NCBI GenBank assembly: GCA_002189035.1
Contig: NEEC01000002.1
Span: forward strand, 930,001 to 994,000
Length of the DNA stretch: 64,000 nucleotides
DNA from: Utricularia gibba
Taxonomy: Eukaryota; Streptophyta; Magnoliopsida; Lamiales; Lentibulariaceae
Reading direction: 5' to 3'
This document shows, piece after piece, positions 14,328-26,576 of this stretch. Numbering within the stretch: position 1 is the first letter of the stretch; the number at the start of each line of letters is the position of its first letter. Position numbers and translations under genes: made by a program. The notes beneath the pieces were generated by a model, which saw nothing but the letters and a program-made list of their open reading frames with translations, searched no databases and had not been told where the DNA came from.

Positions 14328-15936
14328 ATGGATGCAACGGTCGGAGTTGGCAGTGCCTCATCGACGACGAATATCCTGCATCACCACCATCAACGGCAGC
14401 AGCAGCTGTCACATGTATCCCAGGTCGGTGCGATTCAGCAGCTTCTTTCCGGAGGGGTCGCGGGTGCTTTCAGCAAGACGTGCACTGCCCCTCTAGCTCG
14501 TCTAACCATTCTTTTTCAGGTTCTTTCTGATGTTTGGAATCAAAATTTTGATTTTTTTTTAATTTTCGGGACAAGTACCATTTGAAAAGTGGGTATCGAA
14601 TTGTACGCTGTTCTGATATTATCATTTCTTGAAATGCGCGATTAGGTTCAAGGTATGCATTCGGATGTTGCAGCATTGGGGAAAATTAGTGTGAGGCGTG
14701 AGGCACTGCGTGTTGTCCAGGAAGAAGGGTTCAGGGCCTTCTGGAAGGGGAATTTGGTTACCATAGTGCATAGACTGCCGTATTCTTCAGTCAACTTTTA
14801 TTCTTATGAGCAGTACAAGCGTGTGAGGACATATTTATGTTTTTTCACGTTATCATCGAAGGTAGTTTCTGGGCATGGCTCTGATTTTGCTTATGTTATT
14901 TCTCAATGTAGATTTTCAGCCCTTGGTTAGGTGATGATGAGGGTAATCAGTATAGTAAAATCCTCATGCATTTTGTCTGTGGAGGCTTGGCTGGAATGAC
15001 TGCTGCAACTGCCTCATACCCTTTAGATCTAGTCAGAACGCGTCTTGCTGCTCAGGTGCAAAAATCTCTTTTTCGGTGGTGTTGGGATTTTGTGCACTTC
15101 TCATTCGTATTGTGGAATGAGAACTAGTTAGAAGAATCGATCCGTGCTGGCTTCGTTATGTACTTTTTGTGATGTTCTCTTATTTTGTTTTGAAATTGCA
15201 GAGGACAACTATGTACTATCAAGGCATAAGGCATGCACTCCATAGTATTTGTAGGGATGAAGGTTTTATGGGTCTATACAAGGGGCTGGGACCAACATTG
15301 ATGGTACGCATAGAATAATATAGTAACCTTCATATCTGTTATCATTTTCATTTCCAGAAAGTATTATTTTTTTTGGTTTTCCCCCTATGTTACAGGGAGT
15401 TGGGCCAAGTATAGCCATAAGCTTTTCAGTTTATGAGACTTTGAGAGCTCATTGGCGTTCTCACAGGTTGGAACAAAGCTCTTGTTTTGCCTTCATTATG
15501 CTTTGATCTCCAACCTTCCCACTCTCTTGAAAATTTCTATTAGGCCGGATGATTCCACTGCAATGGTTAGCCTTTCCTGCGGCAGCATCTCCGGCATTGC
15601 TTCTTCCACAGGTATCATCAACCCCCCAAAGCTGTTTAATCCCATCGCCCATCAGCTCCTCCCAAACCGTGTACTGTTTTTCTTTTTTTCGCAGCTACCT
15701 TCCCTATTGACCTTGTCAGACGAAGATTGCAACTGCAAGGGGTAGCTGGTCAAGCACGAGTTTACAACTCCGGAATATTGGGAACATTCCGGCACATTGT
15801 CCATGCAGAAGGCCTGCGTGGCCTGTACAGGGGCATCATGCCAGAATACTGCAAGGTTGTCCCCGGCGTAGGCATTGCCTTCATGACATACGAAACACTG
15901 AAGAAATTGCTGTCTCCCACCGAGCCCTTCAGTTAA
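14328..15936 (+). CDS. Mitochondrial carrier family (SLC25-type) protein
   Basis: Seven exons join in phase to 331 residues: 14328-14519, 14646-14822, 14912-15055, 15202-15303, 15396-15466, 15544-15611, 15695-15936. The three carrier repeats are visible. Repeat 1 has GGVAGAFSKTCTAPLARLTILFQ, repeat 2 has GGLAGMTAATASYPLDLVRTRL and repeat 3 has GSISGIASSTATFPIDLVRRRLQ; repeats 2 and 3 keep the Px[D/E]xx[K/R] signature, while repeat 1 has PLARLT. This first-repeat variant is normal for the plant subgroup with At2g37890 and At3g53940. The N-terminus is His/Gln-rich and lacks a clear presequence, as usual for carriers. Function is transport across the inner mitochondrial membrane; the similarity is to adenine-nucleotide, CoA or phosphate-type carriers, but the substrate is not determined by what I can see. 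Confidence 0.95.
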
Positions 15937-18598
15937 ACAACAGCCTCTACGCATCAAGGAAGGAGGTGGGGCGCAATTTTGTCTCTGGATCTTGGAATTG
16001 AGTATCTTTTTCCATCGGCAAGACCCTGCAGCACACCCAGAGTGCTGCGTCGCAAATTGGGCAGAATCTTAAAGCTTTCCTCTTCACTAGAATGTGGCAG
16101 GTATAGGTTACGGGCATGGGATCGCTTCATGTTTCATGTCACCATGTACTAGGAATCTCCTGAGGATAGCTCTCAGTCGACTCCGTAATGGGCCCATAGG
16201 TAGAATCATTCTTTGGGCCAGCCGTTGCCGTTTCCTCCAGGCTTTTATTTTGGGCCAGGCCCTGGCTACCAAAGCCCAAATGCATTTTCAGATCTTCATG
16301 GCTCTTTGTGCTCCTGAATGAAAAAAACACATCTTTTCCCCCCTTTAGAAAAAGGGGCTTTAGCAGAACGCGTGCGTACGCCTCCGACCAGTTTCCTTGT
16401 TTTGCTCGACAAGGCAGAACGCGCTGGGCCCACATCATCAACTTTGATATTATTAAAGTATAGAAATATAGAAATGTTTCTTATTTTTTTAAAAAAATAT
16501 AAAAATATAACTTCTAATTTTGAAAAATAAAACCAAGATAAGTTTAGATTCGAAAATAAAATAAATTAATTTGGTGTGAAAGAAAAAAAGTTTAGTAATT
16601 AAATTTATGTTATTAGAATAAATAATCTTATAAATAAAATAATTAATTATATAATAAATTACGAATCTATTAATAATTGGTTTAAATTAATATTTTCTAC
16701 GGTAATTTACATTTTTTTTATACTTCAACTCCACGTAATTTCATTCGATTTTTAACATAAGAGATCAAATTTAGAAGTCACATGTCAAATCGGGTTAGAC
16801 AGGACGAAGGTGCTCGGAAACCCGACCAATGTGTTTCATTAAAAGGAGTTACAAATTGTCGATTGTCGATTCACTGCATTTACTGTCCGGGAGACTAATT
16901 TCATGTAGAGTTATTTTTTTTTTTTATATTCAAGTGCTGTATATTATTATATTTCAAGGTGGAAAAAAGACACGTCACTTCTCTGTATCTCTATGTCTGA
17001 GGTACAAGACCCCTTTGAATTGACGACGGAGGGAGAGGTGCGGCCCCCCTTCTCATTTCTCCATCCCAAGCATTGACCAGAAGAGCACCACCGGGCCATG
17101 TGGCTCTAAAATCTTGAAATCTGTCTCACATATTGCGTCATTTTGGAAAAGGATTATAATGCGTGTGTATCTGATACATATATTATATGATGACAATTTT
17201 TATTAAATTATTGATGCATGTCACGTACCTTGCATAGTCATGGTTTTGCATTATCTTCTTTCGAAGAAAATGTCATGTAGAAAATTCGGATGTTTTCTTT
17301 ATTTATATGTCACATACCTTTCTTAATGGGTAATGTATCTTGATCATGATTTGGCTATAATACTAAATGTTACGATCAATACTTTCGTTATTATTCATCA
17401 CGAGTACTCAATAAATTATTTTGAACTCCTAAATGACACAGAACTAGAATTAAGTTACATTTTAAACAATTGTTTTATTTTGAAAATATTTTATAATTAA
17501 ATACAAACGATTGTACACTTTTAAGAATCTATACGAATCATAAACTTAAATACATCAAATGAAAAAGAAATAGAAAAATAAAATTACACGTGGCATCGTG
17601 ATGCCCGCCGAGTACGAACAAACCAATATTATTATGCCTAATTTAGTTTATCCGGTTGATTAACCCCGTACGCCACGCAATTAACAATATTTGAAAACGC
17701 AAGGCCTATGTGAGCCTATGTCAACCCTTCCTTTTACCACCCCTCAGTAATTTAATTTTTACCCTGACGTCAACGCGGCCGATGGTACGGGTTAATGTCA
17801 CATCATTAGAGATTTACCGTGTGGGTAAATTAAATTAAACGAGAGGGGTAAAAATGGGGTCGCCATCAGGCGCTTTCCTTGCCGCCGAAAAAGTCAACTA
17901 AGTTAGGTCAACTAATCCGAGGAGGGCCCTGCTTAGTTACCCTGAGGTAATTAACACTGGATTAAAAAATTAGGCATTATTGCAACCAATTATACACCCT
18001 TGACTTTATATTAAAAAAGGCATGAGATAACATAAGCTGACATCCCGTGTAGGGTAATCACCATGAGAATCACATGTCCAAATTTAAGCCGATGAATTAA
18101 AAATTTGGTCGTGTAAGATATTGTGTGAAAAAAGTAATTATCCTATATATATTTTCTTTATCTAAATGTATGACAATGATTATTTTTTGAATGATTCTAT
18201 GCGGATGAAATTTTATTTTTTAAAAAAATATTATTTGAAAATGATTCTTAAATTTTGTGATGAAGTAATGAAAATGGAATATATTTATATTAACTTTAAA
18301 ATATTGAATTCAAAAACTGTATTTGATTTTTTTCTATTTTATTATTTTTATAAAATATTTATTAAAATTAGTATTTTTAGTGTTAAAAGTCGAATATCAC
18401 GGACGACATCGTGGGACCCATCATGGCCAGCGCTCTCAATAGTGGGGCCTACTCGATAATATTTTAGGAATATAACCGTTGAGCTAAACGAGATAAATTA
18501 CTCTCCTACTTGATTTTCTCTTGAAATTGTTGTTGGTCATCATCAATATTCATCCTCTGACGACGCAACTTCTTTGTTTTTCTTGTGAATAATCGGTC
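15937..18598. other. AT-rich intergenic region
   Basis: After the carrier's 3' end the sequence becomes AT-rich. Frames at 16094-16530 and 18166-18459 are shadows or low-complexity. No tRNA, exon or paired terminal repeats were recognised. From about 18480 the sequence reads like a promoter and leader for the bHLH gene. Confidence 0.5.
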
Positions 18599-18643
18599 AT
18601 GGAGGCTAATGAGTTCGAGTTTTACGATGATTTTTTCATTTGA
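18599..18643 (+). promoter_or_regulatory. Short upstream ORF in the bHLH leader
   Basis: A 14-codon ATG frame rich in acidic and aromatic residues (MEANEFEFYDDFFI) ends just before a strong splice donor at 18658 (ATG/GTGAGT). A matching acceptor at 19111 would define a 454-bp leader intron. It lies in the probable first non-coding exon of the bHLH gene and could reduce initiation at the main start. Confidence 0.35.
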
Positions 18644-19155
18644 AATTGGAGGACATGGTGAGTATCTTCAGGTTCACTGTGTATATGGATGCATTCTGTC
18701 GTTTTCCGCTTGATTTGGTGGTGTTTTAATCTGGGTTTTTGTTAGGGATTGGAAGTGAGATCTCTGGGTTCATTTTTAATCTTCCCCTTTCTGCAAATGG
18801 CTGTTTTCTTCGCGAGTAGTGACATCATTTGCATGAGATTATTGCCTCGTTATACAAATTAATTTTCTCTTGTTCGCAGTTCCATTTGCCCCGTTTTTTG
18901 TTTCCTTTCTGACTTTTTGAACCTTTTTGAATGTCCCAGGTTTTGGTTTAAAGGATTGCCGCTGTCTGTTTTTTCGTTTAGATAACTGCTCTGCCTCGTC
19001 ACTTTAAGCACTTGGTCGTTGTCCCTCCACATGTTACAGCTTTCTTTTCAATTGGTTGACCTGGAGAACATGGAGATTTCTGAAAAGAGATTATATGCAT
19101 TGGGTTTGCAGTAGATTTATTAGTACCTTTATCTTCAGAAAAGAGAGTGGAAGCT

Positions 19156-19281
19156 ATGTCAAGTATAGCTGATGTGCGATATATTATGTTGGCTTTGTTA
19201 AAACTTAAGGGGCCACCGATGAAGCGACGAGCTGGTTTAAAGATTGTACAAGCTGGAAGAAGTTCATATAGGGGGAGCTAG
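19156..19281 (+). promoter_or_regulatory. 41-codon upstream ORF in the bHLH leader
   Basis: This ATG frame lies in the same leader exon as the main start, which is 76 bases after its stop. The C-terminal part is basic and compositionally protein-like (KRRAGLKIVQAGRSSYRGS). Conserved peptide uORFs are known upstream of several plant bHLH genes, and as I recall one is annotated for the LHW-like gene At2g31280. That makes this a candidate translational control element. Its conservation cannot be tested here. Confidence 0.45.
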
Positions 19282-19357
19282 TATCTGGTTTGCTCTAGGT
19301 AGTTTGCTTTTTCGTAGAGGAGTTTATTATAGTTTTGGTTTCACATCACAGCAGGGG

Positions 19358-22173
19358 ATGGGGATCAGTTTTTTGCGCCCGTTTCTCCAAAATATTTGCA
19401 GCGATTCTCCCTGGAATTATGCAGTATTCTGGAAGCTTAAAAATCAGTACGATCTGTAATTCAACTCTCCCTGAATTTATTTTACCTCTTCTTCCTATGA
19501 ATGAATGATAAGATGTTTTGGACCCATGGTTTCAGTGTTTTGGCATGGGAAGATGGCTTCTGCAACGTTCAAAAGCCTAAAGTTTCTGCAGTCGGAAAGT
19601 TTGAGGATTCTTACCTCGAAGAGTCAAATGAGAATCCGCTCAATACTTATGGTTCATCTATGCCATCTGGAAGTCCTTGCAATTATCCAGTTGGACTTGC
19701 TGTGGCTGAAATGTCCAATACTTCTCATGTCATAGGAAAAGGGTATCTATTTTTCTCTTCCATTAGTTATGTTTCACTCCTCCTCATTTCATTTTGTTCA
19801 CTGAATTTATTTGATTAAAAGGCTGGTGGGAGAAGTTCTTTGGACAAGAAAGGCTCGCTGGATTTATGCAGAGCACATAAAGGCTGGTATTTTCGATTAT
19901 GGTTTATTTTGCAAGGTGAGCAAGAAGGACAAAATTGCCTACTCTACTTTTCTGAGTAATCACCAAACAGTAAATGAAGATTTCTTTTTTTTTTTCTTGA
20001 CAGTATCCTGATGAGTGGCTACTCCAGTTTGCTGCAGGCATTAAGGTGATAAAATGGTCGATTCTCATTGCGTCTGATGTTGCATTTCTACGTGGCATTT
20101 AAAATTGTTTTTGCAATTTGGATGCAGACAATTTTGCTCTTACCACTAGTACCATATGGAGTTTTGCAGCTTGGATCTGTTGAAATGGTTAGTTTTAATC
20201 CTGATAAAATCTAACATTTTTAGATGTATAGTCTTCAGATCAGACACTGCTAAATCTTTTTCTTTGGAAACACGGTCGATATGCAGAATAGTTGATATTG
20301 CCACTTTTCCTATCTCTGTGATTTGATCAAGATTTCTGAAATGCTGATGCATCTGTCAGGTGGCTGAGGACGCAGCACTACTTCCTCAAATAGAAGGTGT
20401 ATATGTCTGGGGCGAGAAACCTGACTGGAGATATTATATTCGAGAGTTATCCCTGGCGTTCGCTTCCTTGGTTAGCCCTGATGAGCCAGGTGCCTTTATC
20501 ACAGAAAACATCACGGAGGATCAAACTTCTTTACATCCTGAAAACCCCTTTATGACTGAGTTACATGATTTTCATGACAAGTCGGAGTGGCTATCAGCTG
20601 TCTACGGAATCCGTGATCACCTGGTTTCCATGGAGGGAGACTGCAAAACTTTTGTAGCTGAGAACACCATTCAAAACTTTATTCATCATGAAGAACTGCT
20701 GAAGGCTGCCCTTTGTAATGAAGAAATTGACTGGAAGATGCAAGGAGGCTGGTTTGAGGAATTGAATCTTCCAGGAGGAGTCAATGGAGAAGCAAATTGG
20801 TACACATCATATGACAATCTTACCTATGAGACAGATAGCAACCTTCTCAGGTTTCCTGAAGAATATGAGGTGCAAAATGACCTCGGAGAGGTGACCAAGG
20901 ATGAGATTAATCAGTCGACTGAGGTCCCTGTTGAAGAAAAGGCTACCTCCTTTAACACTGAATTTCCGGCACAGGATCCTGTCGAGTTTCCTTCAAACAC
21001 AACGGTGGAAATGAAGCCCTTCATAAAGGCTGCTGTTGTAAATGGATGTAGCAGTTTGGATGATAGTTCATCATGCAAGTCCTGTATCACTTCTCTCAAC
21101 GCATCTGAACCAAAGCCTCTGGTTACCCTCAAACGAAGAGATCGATCGCCTCCTGCTCTGAAACAAGATACTTGGAACTTTTCGGCATCTGAGTTTGCTG
21201 CACAGGCGATCCATTCCATATCGTGTCTGTCTCCTGTTTCTTCTGCTGAGAGCAAGAACAGGAAGCTAGAAGATGTTCAAGAAGGGAACAGAACTCATCA
21301 CTCCTCAAATATTGGTAAAGTCTCCAGATTTTCGAAGACCAGTAAGAGAAAGGATTGCAAAGGTGACAACCAAAGACCCAGACCTCGTGATAGGCAGATG
21401 ATTCAGGATCGGATCAAGGAGCTGAGGGAGCTTGTCCCAAACAGTGAAAAGGTAACAGCTTTTGTTTTTCTTCTTCATGAATTATGTGCCCAGGACTATT
21501 CTCAAAACTTTTCACGTCCTCAATGCAGTGTAGCATCGATGGGCTCCTCGACAAGACGATAAAGCACATGCTTTTTTTAAGAAGTGTCACCAATCAAGCT
21601 GATAAGCTGAAGAAGCATGTAAGAAAGGGTTCTCCTTACAGGACACTAGAATTTCTTATGTTTGTCCCCTGATAGCTTTTCTGAGCAGGAAGCTGATGAA
21701 AAGGAAGCGAGATCCGCAAAATCCGAGAATGCAAGCTGGGCCATGGAATTAGGGACTGATCAAAATCATTGCCCCATTGTCGTGAAGGACCTCGAGCAAC
21801 CTGGACACATGCTGATCGAGGTATGCTCCTTCTAACCTCAGCTCAATCCATCATCGTTCTTGACACCAAGTGGGCTATGTTTGAACCAGATGCTCTGCTC
21901 TGATCACGACCGGTTCCTCGAAATCGCAGACGTCATTCACCGTCTGCAGCTAACTGTCCTCAAAGGGGTGATGGATAGAAGCTCCGATAACCCGCTAGCC
22001 CGCTTCATCGTCGAGGTAGCACTTGTCACCGGTTTGTCTTGTGAAACAAACACTTCCTGATGCTTGGCTCCCTATTATTGCAGACCTCAGGAAGCTTCCA
22101 TCGCCTAGACATATTCTGGCCGCTGATGCAACTGTTGCAGCACAACCGCCCGGCTACCAGCACCAAGATTTAA
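19358..22173 (+). CDS. LONESOME HIGHWAY-like bHLH transcription factor
   Basis: Ten exons join in phase to 676 residues: 19358-19455, 19536-19742, 19822-19915, 20004-20045, 20128-20187, 20360-21451, 21529-21618, 21689-21820, 21890-22015, 22084-22173. The N-terminal bHLH-MYC_N region begins MGISFLRPFLQNIC and has WNYAVFWKL, VLAWEDGFC, GKGLVGEVLW and the LLPLVPYGVLQLGS block. The atypical basic-helix-loop-helix lies at about residues 490-545 (RPRPRDRQMIQDRIKELRELVPNSEK then IDGLLDKTIKHMLFL), and an ACT-like C-terminus follows (RLQLTVLKGVM). This is the LHW/bHLH155/EMB1444 group. LHW partners TMO5-type bHLH proteins to control vascular cell divisions; whether this copy is LHW or an LHW-like paralogue is unresolved. 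The start was chosen because family members begin about ten residues before the aromatic WxYAVFW block. Confidence 0.93.
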
Positions 22174-23450
22174 TCTTTTCTTCTCATGCTGCGTCTGTGT
22201 TTTGCCCTCTGCGGATGATGACATGAAAGTACCCAGCAAACTGGAGGACAAGTCAGCAAAGTTGGTGCAAAACACCTGTTTGGGAAACATTTTTGCTTTC
22301 GAAATCTACGCATTTTACATACAAATCAAAACCCGGATCCATCTATCCACCTGCAATAACAAAAATGCACATAACTCATCATCTGCGGGGAGTAGTTAAA
22401 CGAGTCCAAGTGTCGTGGTTCGAACGTGTCCGATACTTCGTTTCGTCATCGACGTTCTGTTTCGGTTATAAATGAAATAACTGGGTGGGCCCACGAGATA
22501 TTTGAAGGTGTGGTGAATCTTAGACCACATGATTTTTGTGATTAAAATATTTATTATTTTACACTCCATTTTCGGACATTGGGCCCTTGTCGCGTAAGCC
22601 CAATTATTGATCCTTTTAGCACGGCCCTGTTCCCCCGTAATTACAAACATCCCATCGTTAGTTCCTCCGACATCACTGAATTATTGCTGCGTGGCAGCTG
22701 CTTATTGGTCCTCAACTTTGCTTTTCTATCAACATCGCGCTGTGAAAAAATAATTAATAATAAGAATTTTAATAATAAATATTATTATTATTTTTTATCA
22801 TTTTTGGGAGGATTTAAATAAAATGGATGATTTTGCGGGAAACTTGGTGCTATTTCCAAATTCCGCAAAATCGGAGTGACCCGACTGACTGCGAATAAAA
22901 ATGGGTCCGGATGGGGCCCATATCGGAACATATTTAAACTGTCTGTCAACAAATAAAATAAAAGAAAATAAAAAGAAAAACTAACCCGCGTCCCGACAAA
23001 ACCCTTCCTCCTCGAAAGACCTAAGCTGCTGCTGCTGCTGTCCTATATTCTTCTCCTTTTGTGAGCATGTCGCTTGGGTAAAACCTAAATTTCGAAGTGG
23101 GGTAGAGGATTTTATAAAGCTGAAGTAACTCGGACTGTGTTTTATGGCGATCCAGGGAAGCACGGATGCACAGGTAGCAACAAGATAATGGGGAGTCGAT
23201 GGTGAAGAGATGGATAAAATAATCTATGTTTCAGAATCTTGGAATCCTAATGAGGGGGAGCCCACCATGCCCGACCATAACTTTTATGCGCGCCCACCAC
23301 GACATCCCGCCCAATGGGCGATCAGCTGAACCCTGTTCATTTCTAACTAATTCGATCAATTTTTCTCTTGTCCCCTTTCACCCTCATTGGTATTAAATCA
23401 GACCTAGAAATCCGCATTAATCTCACTTTGTGGAGTATTTTTCTTTTTTA
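22174..23450. other. Intergenic region
   Basis: Contains the 3' end of the bHLH gene and probably the promoter of the zinc-finger gene. A short (CTG)n run sits near 23025-23041. The small frames seen here do not resemble known proteins. Confidence 0.45.
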
Positions 23451-24174
23451 ATGGGGGAGAGTGGGAAATGGCTGTGGGAGAACAAGCAACCCCAGTCCAT
23501 GAATGATCTTCCTATGGGTGAGGAAGATGAAGAAGAAGCTGTTTTTGGTTCTGGGGTTGGGGGATTTCTTACATTTGGCCACCCAGATCTTATTCTTGCA
23601 GCTTCTGTAAGAGAGAGTTCAAATCTGCTCAAGCTTTGGGTGGACATATGAATGTTCACAGAGGAGATAGGGCAAAGATGAAGCAATCTTTGGTTGCTTC
23701 TCCTCCTAACTTTGAAACCCGCCCTTGGGTTTCTTCCCCTTCTTCCAAAGGAATGAGAGTTTCATCGCCACGTCCCAATAACTTTATCATGATCGATGAG
23801 GGAAGCTTGCCATCACCACAAGGTATCAGTTAGTTTTCGAATTCTTTCAGGCGTTCTGGTCTTCTCATCTCCTCTCATGATTCTTTGAATTCCCGAACAA
23901 TTCTCTTGACACTAACTTTGTATGAATTGGATGGTTCCCCGGAAAACAAGAGAATGAGAAGAAGAAGTCGATGGCAGTGGAGTTCGATTTCAGGAGTGGG
24001 AAAAAAAGGGATGGTTCCATGAGCTTCAGATCAGTTGTCTATGGTGACTTTGAAGAAGAAATGCTGGGTTGCAGGAAGAGAAAAACAGAAGAAAAAACTT
24101 TAAACTTCTTCTCAAAAGCAAGGACATTTGATGATTTAGATCTTGAGTTGAGGCTCGGTGATGCTCCAAATTGA
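23451..24174 (+). CDS. SUPERMAN/ZFP10-like C2H2 zinc-finger repressor, frame broken by one base
   Basis: Exon 1 (23451-23822) and exon 2 (23951-24174) join in phase. The first 37 codons ([25 protein letters not shown]) are in one frame. The zinc finger ([32 protein letters not shown]) and the rest are in another. The switch falls at a run of five G at 23559-23563; six G would make a single open frame. The finger keeps both Cys, both His and the plant QALGGH signature. The C-terminus keeps an EAR repression motif, DLDLELRLG. So this is a SUPERMAN-class transcription repressor, most like ZFP10/ZFP11 in layout. As written, translation from the ATG would miss the finger. The break may be a sequencing error or a young pseudogene; every other family feature is intact. 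Confidence 0.85.
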
Positions 24175-26504
24175 GGTCAAAGATCTGGAGACTTCTTCCA
24201 TCTGCAATAACATATGTCATGTGTGTTGTGTGTGCTTGTGTTGTCTCTCATGCTGCTGCTTGCTTGTAAACACAATCCCTTTTGAACTTTTTCTCAGGTT
24301 CTATTGTTATTGCCAGATAACTCCATTCACATCTTCCCTCTGTCTCATAAACCTTAACCATTTAGCTTTAATCATCCCCAAATCACAAATCCATAGGCTC
24401 CATGATTCAGAACCAAAAGAGGTCAAAAAGGAATATAATATTACTTATGTTGAAATCAAGGATCCAAGTTTCCAAAAATTGGTAATAAAGTAAATCTTTT
24501 ACATGATGAACATCATTGAAAGAAACATAATTTATAACCTAACAATAGATATAGGTATCAGAAATCAAAGCATTTGATAATTTAAATTGGCACATCTAAT
24601 TCTTTTATTTTAACGAAGTTTTTATTGACAAAAGAAATAAAGAAAAAACTTGAACAATTGATCTTCATGTGTAAGATCAAATGGTTTAGGAATCCACATT
24701 AGAGAAAAATATGATCAAATCTTAAATTTATTTAATTTTAAAAAATCCCTTTCCTAATAATTTGTATCTGCTTTTCTCTCAATAAAGAGCCTTAATAGTA
24801 TGGGAAAAGGCATCCCAAGAAAACCCTAGAACTCAAGATGTCTCTTTCCTCCATCTTTATGTGAGATTTTGATTTTCGAATAACTAAAATCCCATTCCCA
24901 TTTCGAGCCCTAACCATTAAATGGTGCGTGGACTTTGTCTCCCAACCCCGAGATGGAGAGACATATGAAGGAATTTGATAGTCTAATTGGAAAAGTAGCA
25001 CATGGTGTGGAGAATTGATCTCCTAACCACTGATCTCGAAGAGATTTGGAATGCTGAATTGGAAAGAAGGGAATCCCTAGAAGAAAGAACATCCAAAGAA
25101 GGGAACCATAATTTTGCAGTTCAATTGGCAAAACATGGGATATAAACAAATGACCAAGTGGAGGCTTTTGAAGTTGGAATCAATGCACCTGTGGGTCGTT
25201 CCAAATTTGAAAAGTGAGCACCATTTAAGAATTCCAGACAACCCCCGTTTGGTGTTACTGGTTTCTCTGCACTTGTCTTTTTTATTGTTGATAGTGAGCA
25301 GTGTCTGAAGCTTTTGCACTGAGGCCCTTCCCTTTTATGCCCCATTCAATCCCGTCCCTGATGCAGAAGCTGCTCAAAACCTAGATGAAGAGATGGATGT
25401 ATAGTCTTTAGGGGCATGATCGAAGGTCACGGATATGATAATAAGAGGCCTTGTTAACTAAAGCCGTTTTTCTGGTCGTCTAGGAACACGTTAATAACAT
25501 ATATGGACAGAATGAAGGGAGGGCAGTGACGAATCTAGGTGCTCCTTCTTGCAGCCAATGAGTCGAATAGATTTGACGTTTCTTTGTCGGAAAGCTGCGG
25601 TTGTCATGCCGGCAGGGATACGGCAATCTTCTTGTGCCGAAACAGAATGAAATGTAAATGGAGGGGGGAGAAAAAGCTAAAAAGCGTGTTAATCTGGGGG
25701 GTCGGGATGCGTGCAAATCTTAACTCCCTTCTCTGGATTTATTCGTAGGAGGAGAAGGAAGAATCGCGAAAGGCACATTGCCTGAAAAGGGAATGGTACA
25801 AATGTAAGATTGATATTTCGCTTTCCCTAAAGCCCATGCCCTGTGCTGCTGTTGCTGCTGCTGCTGCTGCTGACATTGACTCGATGCTGTTAATCAAGAC
25901 CAGACTGCCGAATGCATAAACAAACACACATAAGATGTTTGGTTACATACAGTCTTCTTTCGCCTCTTTTGGCGGAAGCCACCAACCGCATTGGTATCTT
26001 GCGGTCATGATACCCCTTTACAGGCCACCATTGAAACCTATTTGTTAGCATGAGGGAGAAGTAGTTCAGGTAATCGAGTTTTGCTGAGCATCTGAATCAA
26101 CATCTACTCCATTTTGAAATGGGTTTGGTGGGGTGATTTGAAAACTGAATCTTTATTTTGAAATCAATAGGGAGAATGAATATAGGAATGTCCTCAAATT
26201 TTGACTTCATTGGGAGTTATTTGCGTTTAAAGAAGAACAGACAGCCAGGTAGTGCTGCTGTTAAGGACTAGGAGCAGTTTAAGAAGAAGGTGGTAACGGG
26301 TTCAAAAGGAAGTCCCCGTTCCCACTCTTCGCAAAACATCAAATTTGCTGCTTCTTGGGTTTGACGTGTGGGGCAGTGGACCAGGAAAATGGAATGCAGA
26401 CGAGGCAGTGACAAAGTAAGCTGATTTTGCAAAAGGCATCCGGTGAGGTGGCTGAGCTGATAAAAAATTGTTTGGTTATAGCAAAATGCCAAAATGTAGA
26501 AAAG
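24175..26504. other. Intergenic region
   Basis: Holds the probable 3' untranslated region of the zinc-finger gene and about 2 kb of unassigned DNA. The overlapping minus-strand frames at 24792-25345 have no family features. No exon chain could be built. A trinucleotide repeat is listed separately. Confidence 0.45.
25844..25872 (+). repeat. (CTG)n microsatellite
   Basis: About nine CTG-like units with one TTG interruption. It is not inside a gene I can support. Likely to vary in length between individuals. Confidence 0.8.
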
Positions 26505-26576
26505 TGGAGTTGCGGGGATCGAACCCCGTGCCTCTCGCATGCAAAGCGAGCGCTCTACCATTTGAGCTACAACCCC
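26505..26576 (-). tRNA. tRNA-Ala (UGC)
   Basis: The minus strand folds as a full cloverleaf of 72 nt. The acceptor GGGGTTG pairs with CAACTCC, allowing one G-U. The D-arm starts TAGCTCA, and the anticodon arm is CTCGC-TTTGCAT-GCGAG with anticodon TGC. The T-arm contains GGTTCGATCC. No intron. A TTTT Pol III terminator follows directly (AAAA on the plus strand at about 26500-26503). Confidence 0.97.
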
